Shown here: positions 55,834 to 64,000 of the stretch, in pieces | Numbering within the stretch: the stretch's first letter is position 1 | Layout of the letters: every line of letters begins with the position of its first letter | Assembly: GCA_022825945.1 (NCBI GenBank) | Contig: JAJDVS010000049.1 | Coordinates: 1-64,000 of the forward strand | DNA from: Pseudomonadales bacterium | Lineage (GTDB): Bacteria > Pseudomonadota > Gammaproteobacteria > Pseudomonadales > Pseudohongiellaceae | Reading direction: 5' to 3' | DNA length: 64,000 nt | Notes under the pieces: model-generated | Database searches by the model: none | What the model was told of the DNA's origin: nothing | Seen by the model: the letters and a program-made list of their open reading frames with translations, nothing else | Made by a program: the position numbers and the translations under genes

Positions 55834-57264
55834 TCAGGGGGCGATCCGGGGCCAGGGGGCGGCTTGTTCCAGTTGCCGGGCGAGTTGCAGCAGGCATGAG
55901 TCCCGGCCCCAGGCGGCGGTGAACATGACGCCGGTGGGCAGGCCCCGCGCGGTCCGGTGCAGCGGGACCGACATCGAGGGCTGGCCGGTGCCGTTACAGA
56001 CCGCGGTGAAGCCGCTGTATTGGCGGAAGCGGCTGATGTATTCGCGCTGGTCCTCGCTGTTCATGTCGAGCCAGCCGAGTTTGGCTGTGGTGCGGGCAAG
56101 CACTGGCGAGACGATGACATCGACTTTCTGGTGGACCCGCGCCATCACTAGTTCGGCGAGACGCAACTGATCCCGGGCGGCGAGATAGTCGGTGGCGCCG
56201 ACTTTGCGGCCGCGCCCCGCCATGAACCGGGTCGATCGTTCCACGGGAACCTCGTCGAGATTCATGCCGAAATGCCGCATGCCCCGGCTGATGGCCTGCC
56301 AGACATGAACGCAGACAATCCGCCCCATCGCTACGCTGAGTGATTCGTAATCCAGCGGATGCGCGAAGGACTCGACTTCATGGCCGAGGCTTTGGCAAAG
56401 CTCCGCCGCGCCATGCACCGCCGCGGCGCAGTCTTCATCGAGTTTTTCACCCATGGGATGGCTGTCCTGGATGCCGATGCGAAGTTGCGGGCAGGGTTCC
56501 CGATGCGATGCGAGGAAGGACGCCGGCGCATCGGGGCGGGGGAACAGATGCTGCCCCGGTGGCAGGGTGATCAGGTCGAGAAAGGCGGCGCTGTCCCGCA
56601 CGCTGCGCGATACCACATGCTCCACCGCCATGCCGCTCCAGTTTTCCGATTGCACGGAGCCCACCTCGGTGAGGCCGCGGCTCGGTTTGAGCCCGAACAG
56701 CCCGCAGCAGCTTGCCGGAATCCGTATCGAGCCGCCACCGTCGGAAGCCTGGGCGACGGGGACGATACCGGCCGCCACCGCCGCCGCCGCGCCGCCGCTG
56801 GAGCCGCCGGTGGAATATTCCCGGTTCCAGGGATTGCGCGCGGGGCCGAGCGCCACGGGTTCGGTGGTCAGGGTCAGGCCGAATTCCGGGGTATTGGTCT
56901 TGCCGAGCATGGTCAGGCCGGCGTCTTCGTAGCGTTTCACGATGGGCGAACTGGCTTTGGCTCGATAGTCCTTGAACAACTCGCTGCCAAAACTGGTTCC
57001 CGCGCCACGAAGATTGTCCAGGTCCTTGATCAGGAAGGGAATCCCGGCAAGCGCTCCCGGCGATTCGGCGGCTTCATCCAGCGCCTTCGCCTGTGCAAGG
57101 GCCTGCTCATACAGAGGCAGGTTGATGGCATTGCAATCCGGATTGCGCTGCTCCGCCCGGGCGATGGCGGCCTCGTTCAGCTCGGCCCGGCTGAAATCGC
57201 CACGTTCCAGCCCGGCGGCGCAATCGAGGGCGTCCATGGCAAGGTAGTCATTTTCCCCAAGCAT
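55834..57264 (-). CDS. Amidase signature family protein
   Basis: 476 residues. The Ser-cisSer-Lys triad is visible: Lys in F-L-I-K-D near residue 79, S-T-G-G-S-S-G-G-A near 150-158, and S-D-G-G-G-S-I-R-I-P near 175-184. The family hydrolyses amides, including GatA-like and fatty-amide substrates; no GatB/GatC partner is nearby, so it is probably a stand-alone amidase. GGAGAAG lies upstream of the ATG. It follows pyrB by 21 bases on the same strand. Confidence 0.88.
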   Translation of the reverse strand: MLGENDYLAMDALDCAAGLERGDFSRAELNEAAIARAEQRNPDCNAINLPLYEQALAQAKALDEAAESPGALAGIPFLIKDLDNLRGAGTSFGSELFKDYRAKASSPIVKRYEDAGLTMLGKTNTPEFGLTLTTEPVALGPARNPWNREYSTGGSSGGAAAAVAAGIVPVAQASDGGGSIRIPASCCGLFGLKPSRGLTEVGSVQSENWSGMAVEHVVSRSVRDSAAFLDLITLPPGQHLFPRPDAPASFLASHREPCPQLRIGIQDSHPMGEKLDEDCAAAVHGAAELCQSLGHEVESFAHPLDYESLSVAMGRIVCVHVWQAISRGMRHFGMNLDEVPVERSTRFMAGRGRKVGATDYLAARDQLRLAELVMARVHQKVDVIVSPVLARTTAKLGWLDMNSEDQREYISRFRQYSGFTAVCNGTGQPSMSVPLHRTARGLPTGVMFTAAWGRDSCLLQLARQLEQAAPWPRIAP

Positions 57265-57285
57265 TTCATCTTCTCCGCTGGATTT

Positions 57286-58302
57286 TCATTCGAAGCGGCG
57301 GCCGGTGTACCAGGCGGCCGCCCGCACTTGTTCCGCCACCCTGTCCACCACGCCGAGCACAAGGGCGAACAGCGCCATCCGTACGAGCACGCCATTGTCG
57401 GTCTGGCGAAAAATCGCGAGATTGGGATGCTGGTTCAAATCCTCGTCGAGTTCGTTGGCTTCGGCCCGGGTGTCCCGGGGCAGGGGGTGCATGATGACAG
57501 TGTTCGGCTGGCAATGTCTGGTGTAAATCGCCTGATTGAGGCGGAAGCGGCCGCGGTAGATGTCGGCTTCAAGCCGGCTGTCGAAGCGTTCTTCCTGGAT
57601 CCGGGTCAGATAGACGGTGTCATTGTCGTGCAGGCCGTCGGCCATGTCTTCGGTTTCGCTCACGCTGTGACCCGCGGCGCGCAACTCGGCCACGATTTCA
57701 TCCGGCATCCGCAGTTGTTTCGGCGAGATCAGGTTGAAACTGATATCGCGATAGAGCAGCAGCAATCTCGACAGTGAATGCACCGTGCGGCCGTGCTTGA
57801 GGTCTCCCACCATGCCGATTCGCATACCGTCGATCATGCGTCGCCTTGATTCGAGTTCCTTGCGGATGGTGTACAGGTCGAGCAGCGCCTGGGACGGATG
57901 TTCGTTGACGCCATCGCCGCCGTTGATCACCGGCACGCGGCTCGCTTCCGCGAACTCGGCCACCGAACCGGCCCGGGGGTGGCGCATGACGATGACGTCG
58001 CTATAGCCGCTGATGACTCGCGCCGTATCGTATAGCGACTCACCCTTGGTGATCGAGGATGCCCCGATTTCTGCGGTTTCCCGCACGTGCCCGCCGAGCA
58101 TGTTGAAGGCGCAGCCGAAGCTGACCCGGGTGCGGGTGCTAGGTTCGAAGAACATGTTGCCGAGGATGGCGCCGTCGAGCGCCTTGCTTACTTGTTTTCG
58201 CTGCGCGAAAGGCTCCATACTGTCGGCCACGCCGAAAATCCGCTCGACATCGGGACGCTGGAACTGTTGCACGCTGATGATATGGGCGCCGCGAAAATCC
58301 AT
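57286..58302 (-). CDS. pyrB: Aspartate carbamoyltransferase catalytic subunit
   Basis: 338 residues, slightly longer than E. coli PyrB (311). The carbamoyl-phosphate motif F-E-P-S-T-R-T-R is near residue 56, H-P-S-Q-A-L near 140, K-H-G-R-T-V-H-S near 172 and H-P-L-P-R near 275. It makes carbamoyl-aspartate in pyrimidine synthesis. No pyrI or pyrC is adjacent. The ATG at 58302 is preferred; the longer frame enters the divergent promoter region toward sbcB. Confidence 0.93.
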   Translation of the reverse strand: MDFRGAHIISVQQFQRPDVERIFGVADSMEPFAQRKQVSKALDGAILGNMFFEPSTRTRVSFGCAFNMLGGHVRETAEIGASSITKGESLYDTARVISGYSDVIVMRHPRAGSVAEFAEASRVPVINGGDGVNEHPSQALLDLYTIRKELESRRRMIDGMRIGMVGDLKHGRTVHSLSRLLLLYRDISFNLISPKQLRMPDEIVAELRAAGHSVSETEDMADGLHDNDTVYLTRIQEERFDSRLEADIYRGRFRLNQAIYTRHCQPNTVIMHPLPRDTRAEANELDEDLNQHPNLAIFRQTDNGVLVRMALFALVLGVVDRVAEQVRAAAWYTGRRFE

Positions 58303-58445
58303 GAAAATCTTCCGAAAGGAGGCCCGGCTGGCGATTTCCGACTGCCTGCATACTACAACATATCTTCGGATATGAGCATCGAAGAAGAACAGGCGAAACT
58401 CGCCAACCCGAGTCGCCGCCATATCTGTACGGACACCGCCGCACG

Positions 58446-59864
58446 ATGATGGAGAACTCGATCTACTGGTACGACTTCGAAAGTTTCGGCAGCGACGCGC
58501 GCCGGGGCCGGGCCTCGCAGTTCGCCGGATTGCGAACCGATGAGAATCTCCAGCCCATCGGCGAGCCGCTCGTGCTTCACTGCCGGCCCGCGCCGGATTT
58601 TCTGCCGGATCCCGTGGCCTGCCTGATCACTGGAATCACGCCCCGGACCGCCCTGGAAAAGGGCGTGGGCGAGGCCGAATTCATCGGCCGCATCCACGAG
58701 GAATTCAGCAAGCCGGGAACCTGTATCGCGGGCTACAACAATATCCGCTTCGATGATGAACTGACCCGGCAGTTGCTCTACCGCAACTTCTTCGACGCCT
58801 ACGGGCACGAGTGGCGCAATGGCAATTCCCGCTGGGACATTATCGACATGGGCAGGCTTTGCGCCGCCACTCGTCCCGAAGGCGTCAACTGGCCGAAAAC
58901 CGAAGAAGGCGCGGTGACTTTCGGTCTCGAATCGCTATGCGCGGCCAATGGGCTGGAACACGAACACGCCCACGATGCCCTGTCGGACGTCAAGGCGACC
59001 ATCGCCTTCGCGGGACTGATCCGGGAACGGCAGCCGCGGCTGTTTGACTATGTCTACCAGTTGCGACACAAGTCCCGGGTTGCCGCCGGGATGGATCTGT
59101 CCAGCCACAGGCCGGTATTGCATGTATCCGGCAGATACCCCGCGCGGCGAGGCTGCCTGGCGCTGGTGATTCCCCTGGGCGCGCATCCGGTGAACAGCAA
59201 TGGCGTGGTGGTCTACGATTTGCGCATCGACCCCCGGCAGTGGGCGGAACTGAGCCCGGAACAGCTTGGCGAGCGCCTGTTCACGCCCCGGGAACAAGAC
59301 GGCGGCGAGCGCCCGCCGCTGAAAATCATCAGCCGCAATCATTGTCCGGTGGTGACTTCGCCGGCGGCGCTGCCGGCCGAGCGGGCGGCGGAGTTTGGCA
59401 TCGATCATGATGCCTGCCGCGAGCATTGGGAATATCTCACCGCCAGACCGGAATTGATGGAGCGGTTTTGCCGGTTGTATCAGGAGGATGGTTTCCGCAG
59501 CCGGGAAGAAGACCCGGACTTCATGATTTACAGCGGCTTTTTCAGCGACAGCGACCGGACTCTCATGGAGACCCTGCGCGATATAGAGCCCGGTGACCTG
59601 GGCCGGATGAACCTGCCGTTCCGCGACCCGCGCCTGCCGGAAATGCTATTCCGTTACCGGGCGCGCAATTATCCCGAAACGCTCTCCGCGGACGAGACCG
59701 GCAAATGGCGGGATTTTCGCCGCGAGCGCCTGAATGATCCGAAAGCCCTGGCGGACTACGAGCGGTCCCTGGCGGAGGCCGAATCCAGCGAGTTTGCCAA
59801 CCGCGATGCGATTCTTGGCGAAGTGACCGAGTACGTGGCCGGCATTCGCGCCGCGGTTGCATAG
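58446..59864 (+). CDS. sbcB: Exodeoxyribonuclease I
   Basis: 472 residues (E. coli 475). It is a DEDDh 3'-5' single-strand exonuclease: W-Y-D-F-E near residue 8 (first Asp/Glu), I-R-F-D-D-E near 100 (second), and H-A-H-D-A-L-S-D near 175-182 (final His/Asp). It degrades ssDNA in recombination and mismatch repair. It is divergent from pyrB, with 143 bases between. Confidence 0.95.
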   Translation: MMENSIYWYDFESFGSDARRGRASQFAGLRTDENLQPIGEPLVLHCRPAPDFLPDPVACLITGITPRTALEKGVGEAEFIGRIHEEFSKPGTCIAGYNNIRFDDELTRQLLYRNFFDAYGHEWRNGNSRWDIIDMGRLCAATRPEGVNWPKTEEGAVTFGLESLCAANGLEHEHAHDALSDVKATIAFAGLIRERQPRLFDYVYQLRHKSRVAAGMDLSSHRPVLHVSGRYPARRGCLALVIPLGAHPVNSNGVVVYDLRIDPRQWAELSPEQLGERLFTPREQDGGERPPLKIISRNHCPVVTSPAALPAERAAEFGIDHDACREHWEYLTARPELMERFCRLYQEDGFRSREEDPDFMIYSGFFSDSDRTLMETLRDIEPGDLGRMNLPFRDPRLPEMLFRYRARNYPETLSADETGKWRDFRRERLNDPKALADYERSLAEAESSEFANRDAILGEVTEYVAGIRAAVA

Positions 59865-59903
59865 GCCGCCGCAAGCGCCATACTATTTCCGCCTCCGGGA
59901 TTG

Positions 59904-61109
59904 ATGCTCCCCGCCCTCCCCATGGAATCAACACAAACCGACAGCAGGAAGCGGCAGGATCCGTTTTCCTCCATCCGGCCCTACCGTGACCTTGAAATCA
60001 GGCCGGTACTGGATCGCCTGCTGGAAGATCGGGAGTTTCTCGACACCATGGCGGCTTTCCACAGCCCCCGTCTCTCCCGCTGGCTGCCCGGATTGCTGCG
60101 GTCGCTGGTCACCCGCCGCCTGCGCGGTTTCATCAAGCCGGTATGCGATGTGGACAGCATGCAGCAGGTGGTTGCGGTATACATGGACCGCGCCGTCTCG
60201 TCCGCCACCTGGGGGCTGAGCCAGCAGGGCCTGGAAAAGCTTGACCCGGGCAAGTCCTACCTGTTCCTGAGCAATCATCGCGATATCGTCATGGACCCGG
60301 CTTTCACCAATCTGCTGCTGCACCGGGCCGGATTCACCACCCTGCAAATCGGTGTGGGGGACAATCTGCTCAAGCGGCCCTGGGTTGCCGACCTCATGCG
60401 GGCGAACAAGAGTTTTATCGTGCATCGCTCGCTGAAGGGACGCGAGCGGCTGTTGGCGCTAAAGCTGCTTTCGGAATACATCCATCATTGCGTGGCCGGC
60501 GGCGAGAATGTGTGGCTCGCCCAGCGCGAAGGCCGCGCCAAGAATGGCATCGACCGCACCGACCCGACCCTGCTCAAGATGCTTGCCATGGGTGCCAGAA
60601 AACTGCCCCTGAATGAAAGTCTCGCCCGGCTGCATATCGTTCCCGTGGCGATTTCCTATGAGTTCGACCCATGCGACGCCCTGAAAGCCCGGGAATTGCG
60701 GGAAGTGGAAACCACGGGCGGATTCACCCGCACCGAGGCCGGCGACCTGCGCAGCATCGCCGCGGGCATGACCGGCTTCAAGGGCGGGGTGCATGTGGCT
60801 TTCGGCGAAGAACTGTCTTGCGAATCCGATGATGCCGAAGAGTGGGCCGCGGCCATAGACCGGCAGATCATCCACAATTACCGGCTCCACCCGACCAACT
60901 ACCGGGCGCTGGAAATCCTGCTGCGGGAAGGTGAGGTGCTGGCGCCGGAGTTGATGGAAGCGGCAAGCGGACACAAGGGAGACAGCCGTTCCCGGGAACG
61001 TTTCGATCGGCGCCTGGCCAGGGTGGACAAGGATCTGCGCAAGACCTGGCTTTACGGCTACGCCAATCCCGTGATCAGCCGGTTTGCGAACGGGGCGGGC
61101 GCGAATTGA
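59904..61109 (+). CDS. PlsC-type 1-acylglycerol-phosphate acyltransferase-like protein
   Basis: About 401 residues. The acyltransferase block I motif N-H-R-D-I-V-M-D is near residue 125, and a block III-like Q-R-E-G-R-A-K-N-G lies near 207. There is little or no membrane helix. Length exceeds typical PlsC (about 245) because of N- and C-terminal extensions. Such proteins occur in many gammaproteobacteria; a role in phospholipid acylation is inferred. Its 3' end overlaps the DUF349 gene by 35 bases (convergent). An ATG at 59922 is an alternative start. Confidence 0.75.
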   Translation: MLPALPMESTQTDSRKRQDPFSSIRPYRDLEIRPVLDRLLEDREFLDTMAAFHSPRLSRWLPGLLRSLVTRRLRGFIKPVCDVDSMQQVVAVYMDRAVSSATWGLSQQGLEKLDPGKSYLFLSNHRDIVMDPAFTNLLLHRAGFTTLQIGVGDNLLKRPWVADLMRANKSFIVHRSLKGRERLLALKLLSEYIHHCVAGGENVWLAQREGRAKNGIDRTDPTLLKMLAMGARKLPLNESLARLHIVPVAISYEFDPCDALKARELREVETTGGFTRTEAGDLRSIAAGMTGFKGGVHVAFGEELSCESDDAEEWAAAIDRQIIHNYRLHPTNYRALEILLREGEVLAPELMEAASGHKGDSRSRERFDRRLARVDKDLRKTWLYGYANPVISRFANGAGAN

Positions 61110-62763
61110 GTCGCTGGCGCAGCTTTTGCAGCCGCTGGCCAAGCGACTTGCGGGCTTGGGGGCTCAGCGGGCCGGAGCAGGCCAAAGCGATTTCCGCATC
61201 CCGCAGGCTGGCCGCGAGTTGCTTGTTGTCCGGTCCGCGTTTGCCAAAGCCGCTGGCGAGTTGCTGCAATTGCAATTCCATGCGCAGGGACTGGTCTTCC
61301 CGCGGCGAATTGAGCCCGGCGTCGATTTCGAACCGGACCAGGGTTTGGCGCTGCCGCCGCTCGCAGGCTTCGGCCTGGGCGCCGAGTTCGGTCAATGAGC
61401 CCACGGCAAGCAAAGCCTGCAGGCGATCGGCGAGCGCCTTCTCGCAGGAATCATCGGTTGCGGGCAGTTGCTCCCAGTCCCCGGTTTCGATGCCCTGATG
61501 CAACTCGCTGAAGTGCTCGGCGTTGCCGGCGCTGAACAGGCTGGCTTCGATCTTTTCCAGAAAACCGGTGCGCGGTCCAAGCCCGGCAAGCTTTTCATCA
61601 TGGCGCCGCTCCGCCGGCGGCCTGGCAAGCTCCCGGCGTTTTTCCCGCTCTTCCCGCTGCTGCTGGAAAATCCCGTCGCAGGCTTTCTGGAACGATTCCC
61701 GCAGGCGTTTTTCCTCGCGAAAATCCGCCGGGCCAATTCTTTTCCATTCGGTTTGCAGCCGCTTCGCTTCATTCGCCGCGCCGGACTTGTCATCCTGCCC
61801 GGCAAGCTGCTGCGCCAGCTTGAGCAGCGAGCGCTTGCGCTGCGCATTTTTTGCCACGGCGTCCTTGCGCAGGCTCGTGAGCTGTTTCAGGGCCGCGTAG
61901 TAGCGTTTCTGCAAGGGCTTGATTTTTGACCGTTCCACCGGGGCGTGCTGCTTCCAGGAAGCATTGCACTCGGAAATCAGCTGATTCAGTTTGAGAATGT
62001 GAATCGGCTGGTCGCCGAGTTCGGCCAGTTTCTGCTCAAGGCGCTCGCAGAGTTCCTCGCGTATCTCCAGGTTCTGCGCCATGAGTTGCTTGCGTTCGCG
62101 AAAATACGCCTTGCAGGGCGCATGGGCCTGATCGGACAGTTTCTTGAATTCGCGCCAGAGCTTTTCGTTCTGCTCGGACCTGCCAAGGGCTTTCCACTGG
62201 TCGTGCATGAGTTGGATCTGCTTGCCCAGGTCGCGGGGCGCGAGCCCTGCCTCGGGAAGCGCTTTCATTTCGGCAATCAACTCCCGTTTTTTTTGCGTGG
62301 CGGCGTAGCTGCGCCATTTGCGGAGTTCCAGCACCTGTCCCTTGCTGGCGTTGGCTTCCTTCTGCATCGCCGTACGCAGCTTGCCGGTGCATTGCTGGAT
62401 ATTGCCCTGGATACGGTCCCACAAGGCCAGGGCGTCCCTGGACTGGCCGGCTTCCAGCGCTTCGGCCAGTTTTTCGAGTTGCTCCTGCAGCCGCTCCCGC
62501 AGTTGTTGCTGAAATTGATGGTTTTTTTCCAGCAGTTGCAGCAGGGCCTGCCAGTGTTCGTTGCCGGAGTTCGGTCTGCCGACTTTTTCGAAGCCGCGGC
62601 GCAGATTGGCAAGTTCCTGGCTCTGCTTGTGGCTGATTTTGGCCAGTTTCGCGATCAACTCGGGCGGGAAATCCGCAGCGGAAACTGCCTCGACGGGCCC
62701 GGAATCGGCAGGGCCCGGCTGCGCGGCCAGGGGTTCTGATTCGGTGGTTTCGGTCGCCTGCAT
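61075..62763 (-). CDS. DUF349 coiled-coil protein
   Basis: 562 residues, highly charged and helical. Several DUF349 units are visible by their W-K-x-x-G or W-K-R-I-G cores and following F (near residues 185-260, 275-340 and 345-400). A Gln/Leu-rich coiled coil fills the remainder. DUF349 proteins are common in gammaproteobacteria; their role is unclear. ATG at 62763. Confidence 0.85.
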   Translation of the reverse strand: MQATETTESEPLAAQPGPADSGPVEAVSAADFPPELIAKLAKISHKQSQELANLRRGFEKVGRPNSGNEHWQALLQLLEKNHQFQQQLRERLQEQLEKLAEALEAGQSRDALALWDRIQGNIQQCTGKLRTAMQKEANASKGQVLELRKWRSYAATQKKRELIAEMKALPEAGLAPRDLGKQIQLMHDQWKALGRSEQNEKLWREFKKLSDQAHAPCKAYFRERKQLMAQNLEIREELCERLEQKLAELGDQPIHILKLNQLISECNASWKQHAPVERSKIKPLQKRYYAALKQLTSLRKDAVAKNAQRKRSLLKLAQQLAGQDDKSGAANEAKRLQTEWKRIGPADFREEKRLRESFQKACDGIFQQQREEREKRRELARPPAERRHDEKLAGLGPRTGFLEKIEASLFSAGNAEHFSELHQGIETGDWEQLPATDDSCEKALADRLQALLAVGSLTELGAQAEACERRQRQTLVRFEIDAGLNSPREDQSLRMELQLQQLASGFGKRGPDNKQLAASLRDAEIALACSGPLSPQARKSLGQRLQKLRQRLNSRPPRSQTG

Positions 62764-62847
62764 GGCTCTGCCCGTGGTCAGCTATGGCGAACGGTGGCCA
62801 GTGTAACAGAACCCGAAGCTTGCGGCGTATGCCTCCAGGCGGGCTCG

Positions 62848-62974
62848 CCTTTTCCGTCGTTCTGCTTGCAGTCGCAGAATCTCCTTGAGAGGCCACTGCA
62901 TGAGATTCTGCGACTGCGCTTCGCTTCGCGCAGAATGACGGAAAGGGGAACTCCGCGCAGAATACCGGGAATGA
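62848..62974. repeat. Dispersed repeat, copy H
   Basis: GTCGTTCTGCTTGCAGTCGCAGAAT...AGATTCTGCGACTGCGCTTCGCTTCGCGCAGAATGAC matches the inner halves of the MITE-like family. No terminal repeats are recognisable. It lies in the dinG upstream region. Confidence 0.6.
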
Positions 62975-62991
62975 GAGTTTCCGGGGCGGGG

Positions 62992-63000
62992 TGCTATACT
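62992..63000 (+). promoter_or_regulatory. Extended -10 element before dinG
   Basis: TGC followed by TATACT, 37 bases ahead of the dinG GTG. No clear -35 is present. Confidence 0.4.
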
Positions 63001-63037
63001 TTGCCGCCGCTTTTTCCGATCGGCAAGGCAAACGCCT

Positions 63038-64000
63038 GTGGACTCCCTCAAACAGCAGATCCAGTCGGAATACCGGCGGATTCTTGCCGCCCGGGATTTT
63101 CGCCCGCGGTCCGGGCAGCGGCAAATGATCGCCGAGATATTCAATACCCTTTCCCGGCAAGGCGAAGAGGGCGAAGGCCCCATCTGCGTGGTGGAGGCGG
63201 GCACCGGCACCGGCAAGACCCTGGCCTATCTGCTCGGCGCCCTGCCGCTGGCCATGGAGTCCGAACGCAAGCTGATTGTCGCAACGGCGACCATCTCCCT
63301 CCAGGAACAGCTCGTCCACAAGGATATTCCGCAACTGTTGGAATCCTCGGAACTGCGTTTCAATTTTGCCCTGGCCAAGGGTCGGGGACGCTATCTGTGT
63401 CGCCTGAAACTGGAAAATCTGCTCCACGGCGACGACAGCCGCGCCGCCCTGCGGGACCTGTTCGCGGAAAACCTGCCGGATGCCGACAGCGCCGACCTCA
63501 AGCTCTGGGAAGAGATGCAGGAGGAACTGGATGGCGGCCATTGGCGCGGCGACCGGGATGAATGGCGCGAGCCCCTGGCCAATGAGCGCTGGCTTCCCCT
63601 TGCCGCCCAGCGCGGCGAGTGTTCCGGGCCACGCTGTCGGTTGTACCGCAAATGCTGTTTCTTCAACGCCAGATTCGATCTCGACAAGGCCGACTGCATC
63701 GTCGCCAACCAAGACCTGGTGCTGACCGATCTGGCCCTTGGCGGCGGCGTGGTGCTGCCGCCGCCGGAAAAAAGCATTTACGTATTCGATGAAGCCCACC
63801 ACCTGCCGGAAAAAAGCAACCGCCATTTTGCCCACGGCATCCGCGTCAAGGCGGAAAGCGTCTGGCTGGAACGCAGCGGGAACATTCTGGGGAAAATGCG
63901 GGATCAGCAGATCATCGAAAGCAGTGATGCCAATGGATTCAACAAGTTGCTGACGGAACTTGGCAATCGCTTGCAAATGGCGTACTTGCTGCTGGAGGAG
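63038..64000 (+). CDS. dinG: ATP-dependent DNA helicase DinG (3' end outside window)
   Basis: 321 codons are visible from a GTG, still open at the window edge. Walker A E-A-G-T-G-T-G-K-T is near residue 57. A four-cysteine Fe-S region (Y-L-C-R near 120, E-C-S-G-P-R-C near 200, K-C-C near 207) is typical of DinG/XPD-like helicases. The DEAH-type box F-D-E-A-H-H-L-P is near 249. DinG unwinds D-loops, R-loops and G-quadruplexes. A plus-strand frame from 62794 covering the first 500 bases is a shadow. Confidence 0.92.
   Translation, partial: MDSLKQQIQSEYRRILAARDFRPRSGQRQMIAEIFNTLSRQGEEGEGPICVVEAGTGTGKTLAYLLGALPLAMESERKLIVATATISLQEQLVHKDIPQLLESSELRFNFALAKGRGRYLCRLKLENLLHGDDSRAALRDLFAENLPDADSADLKLWEEMQEELDGGHWRGDRDEWREPLANERWLPLAAQRGECSGPRCRLYRKCCFFNARFDLDKADCIVANQDLVLTDLALGGGVVLPPPEKSIYVFDEAHHLPEKSNRHFAHGIRVKAESVWLERSGNILGKMRDQQIIESSDANGFNKLLTELGNRLQMAYLLLEE

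Noticed and set aside
62794-63561. 255-residue plus-strand frame over the dinG start
   Set aside because: Out of frame with the helicase motifs and begins in repeat DNA.

Overview
The window reads as about 64 kb of chromosome from a GC-rich gammaproteobacterium, most likely an uncultivated or little-studied one. The evidence is gene order: leuC-leuD-asd-fimV-truA-trpF-trpB-trpA-accD-folC-SPOR-cvpA-purF, nadA-bepA-tusA-dapA-bamC, prfB-lysS and smc-zipA-ligA are all characteristic of Gammaproteobacteria. The outer-membrane factors BamC and BepA and the ZipA division protein agree with this. Nearly all genes carry recognisable housekeeping functions. There is no phage, plasmid or integrative element, but small non-coding repeats are scattered through the intergenic spaces.

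Region by region. 1-4.2 kb: the 3' part of a giant Calx-beta-type surface protein with large internal duplications and an unusual duplicated 70-residue module. 4.4-20 kb: an RDD membrane protein, then a long co-oriented run for amino-acid, fatty-acid, folate, purine and NAD synthesis (aroC, leuCD, asd, trpFBA, accD, folC, purF, nadA) with fimV-like, truA, SPOR and cvpA genes. 20-31 kb: bepA (reverse), tusA-dapA-bamC, an LRR lipoprotein (reverse), an FKBP prolyl isomerase, an M18 aminopeptidase, a small membrane protein, prfB (with its programmed +1 frameshift), lysS, ung and queD (reverse). 31.4-32 kb: tRNA-Val and tRNA-Asp behind a near-consensus promoter, and an orphan ribbon-helix-helix protein. 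32-40 kb: smc, zipA, ligA, djlA. 40-44.7 kb: a reverse operon for a 2-oxoacid:ferredoxin oxidoreductase (KorAB type) with a GltD-like flavoprotein carrying extra ferredoxin domains. 45-48 kb: ilvD and two DUF6644-like membrane genes, one frameshifted. 48-64 kb: a DUF3089 hydrolase, pyk, ogt, xdhC, two Tat-exported PLP enzymes, an amidase, pyrB, sbcB, an acyltransferase, a DUF349 protein and the 5' part of dinG.

The most notable non-genic signal is a family of MITE-like elements. They have about 17-bp terminal inverted repeats ending in GCAATTCTCATT, and inner ATTCTGCG...CGCAGAAT palindromes. In at least two copies 10-bp direct repeats flank the element. One copy carries a nested 23-bp perfect palindrome. 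A second, unrelated element at 21.58-21.69 kb has 28-bp inverted repeats and a 9-bp flanking direct repeat. Other points are two short AT-rich codon islands inside leuD and asd, the absence of leuB from its usual place, and two twin-arginine-exported fold-type-I PLP enzymes encoded next to each other. I found no CRISPR array, integrase, prophage or clearly new defence system.
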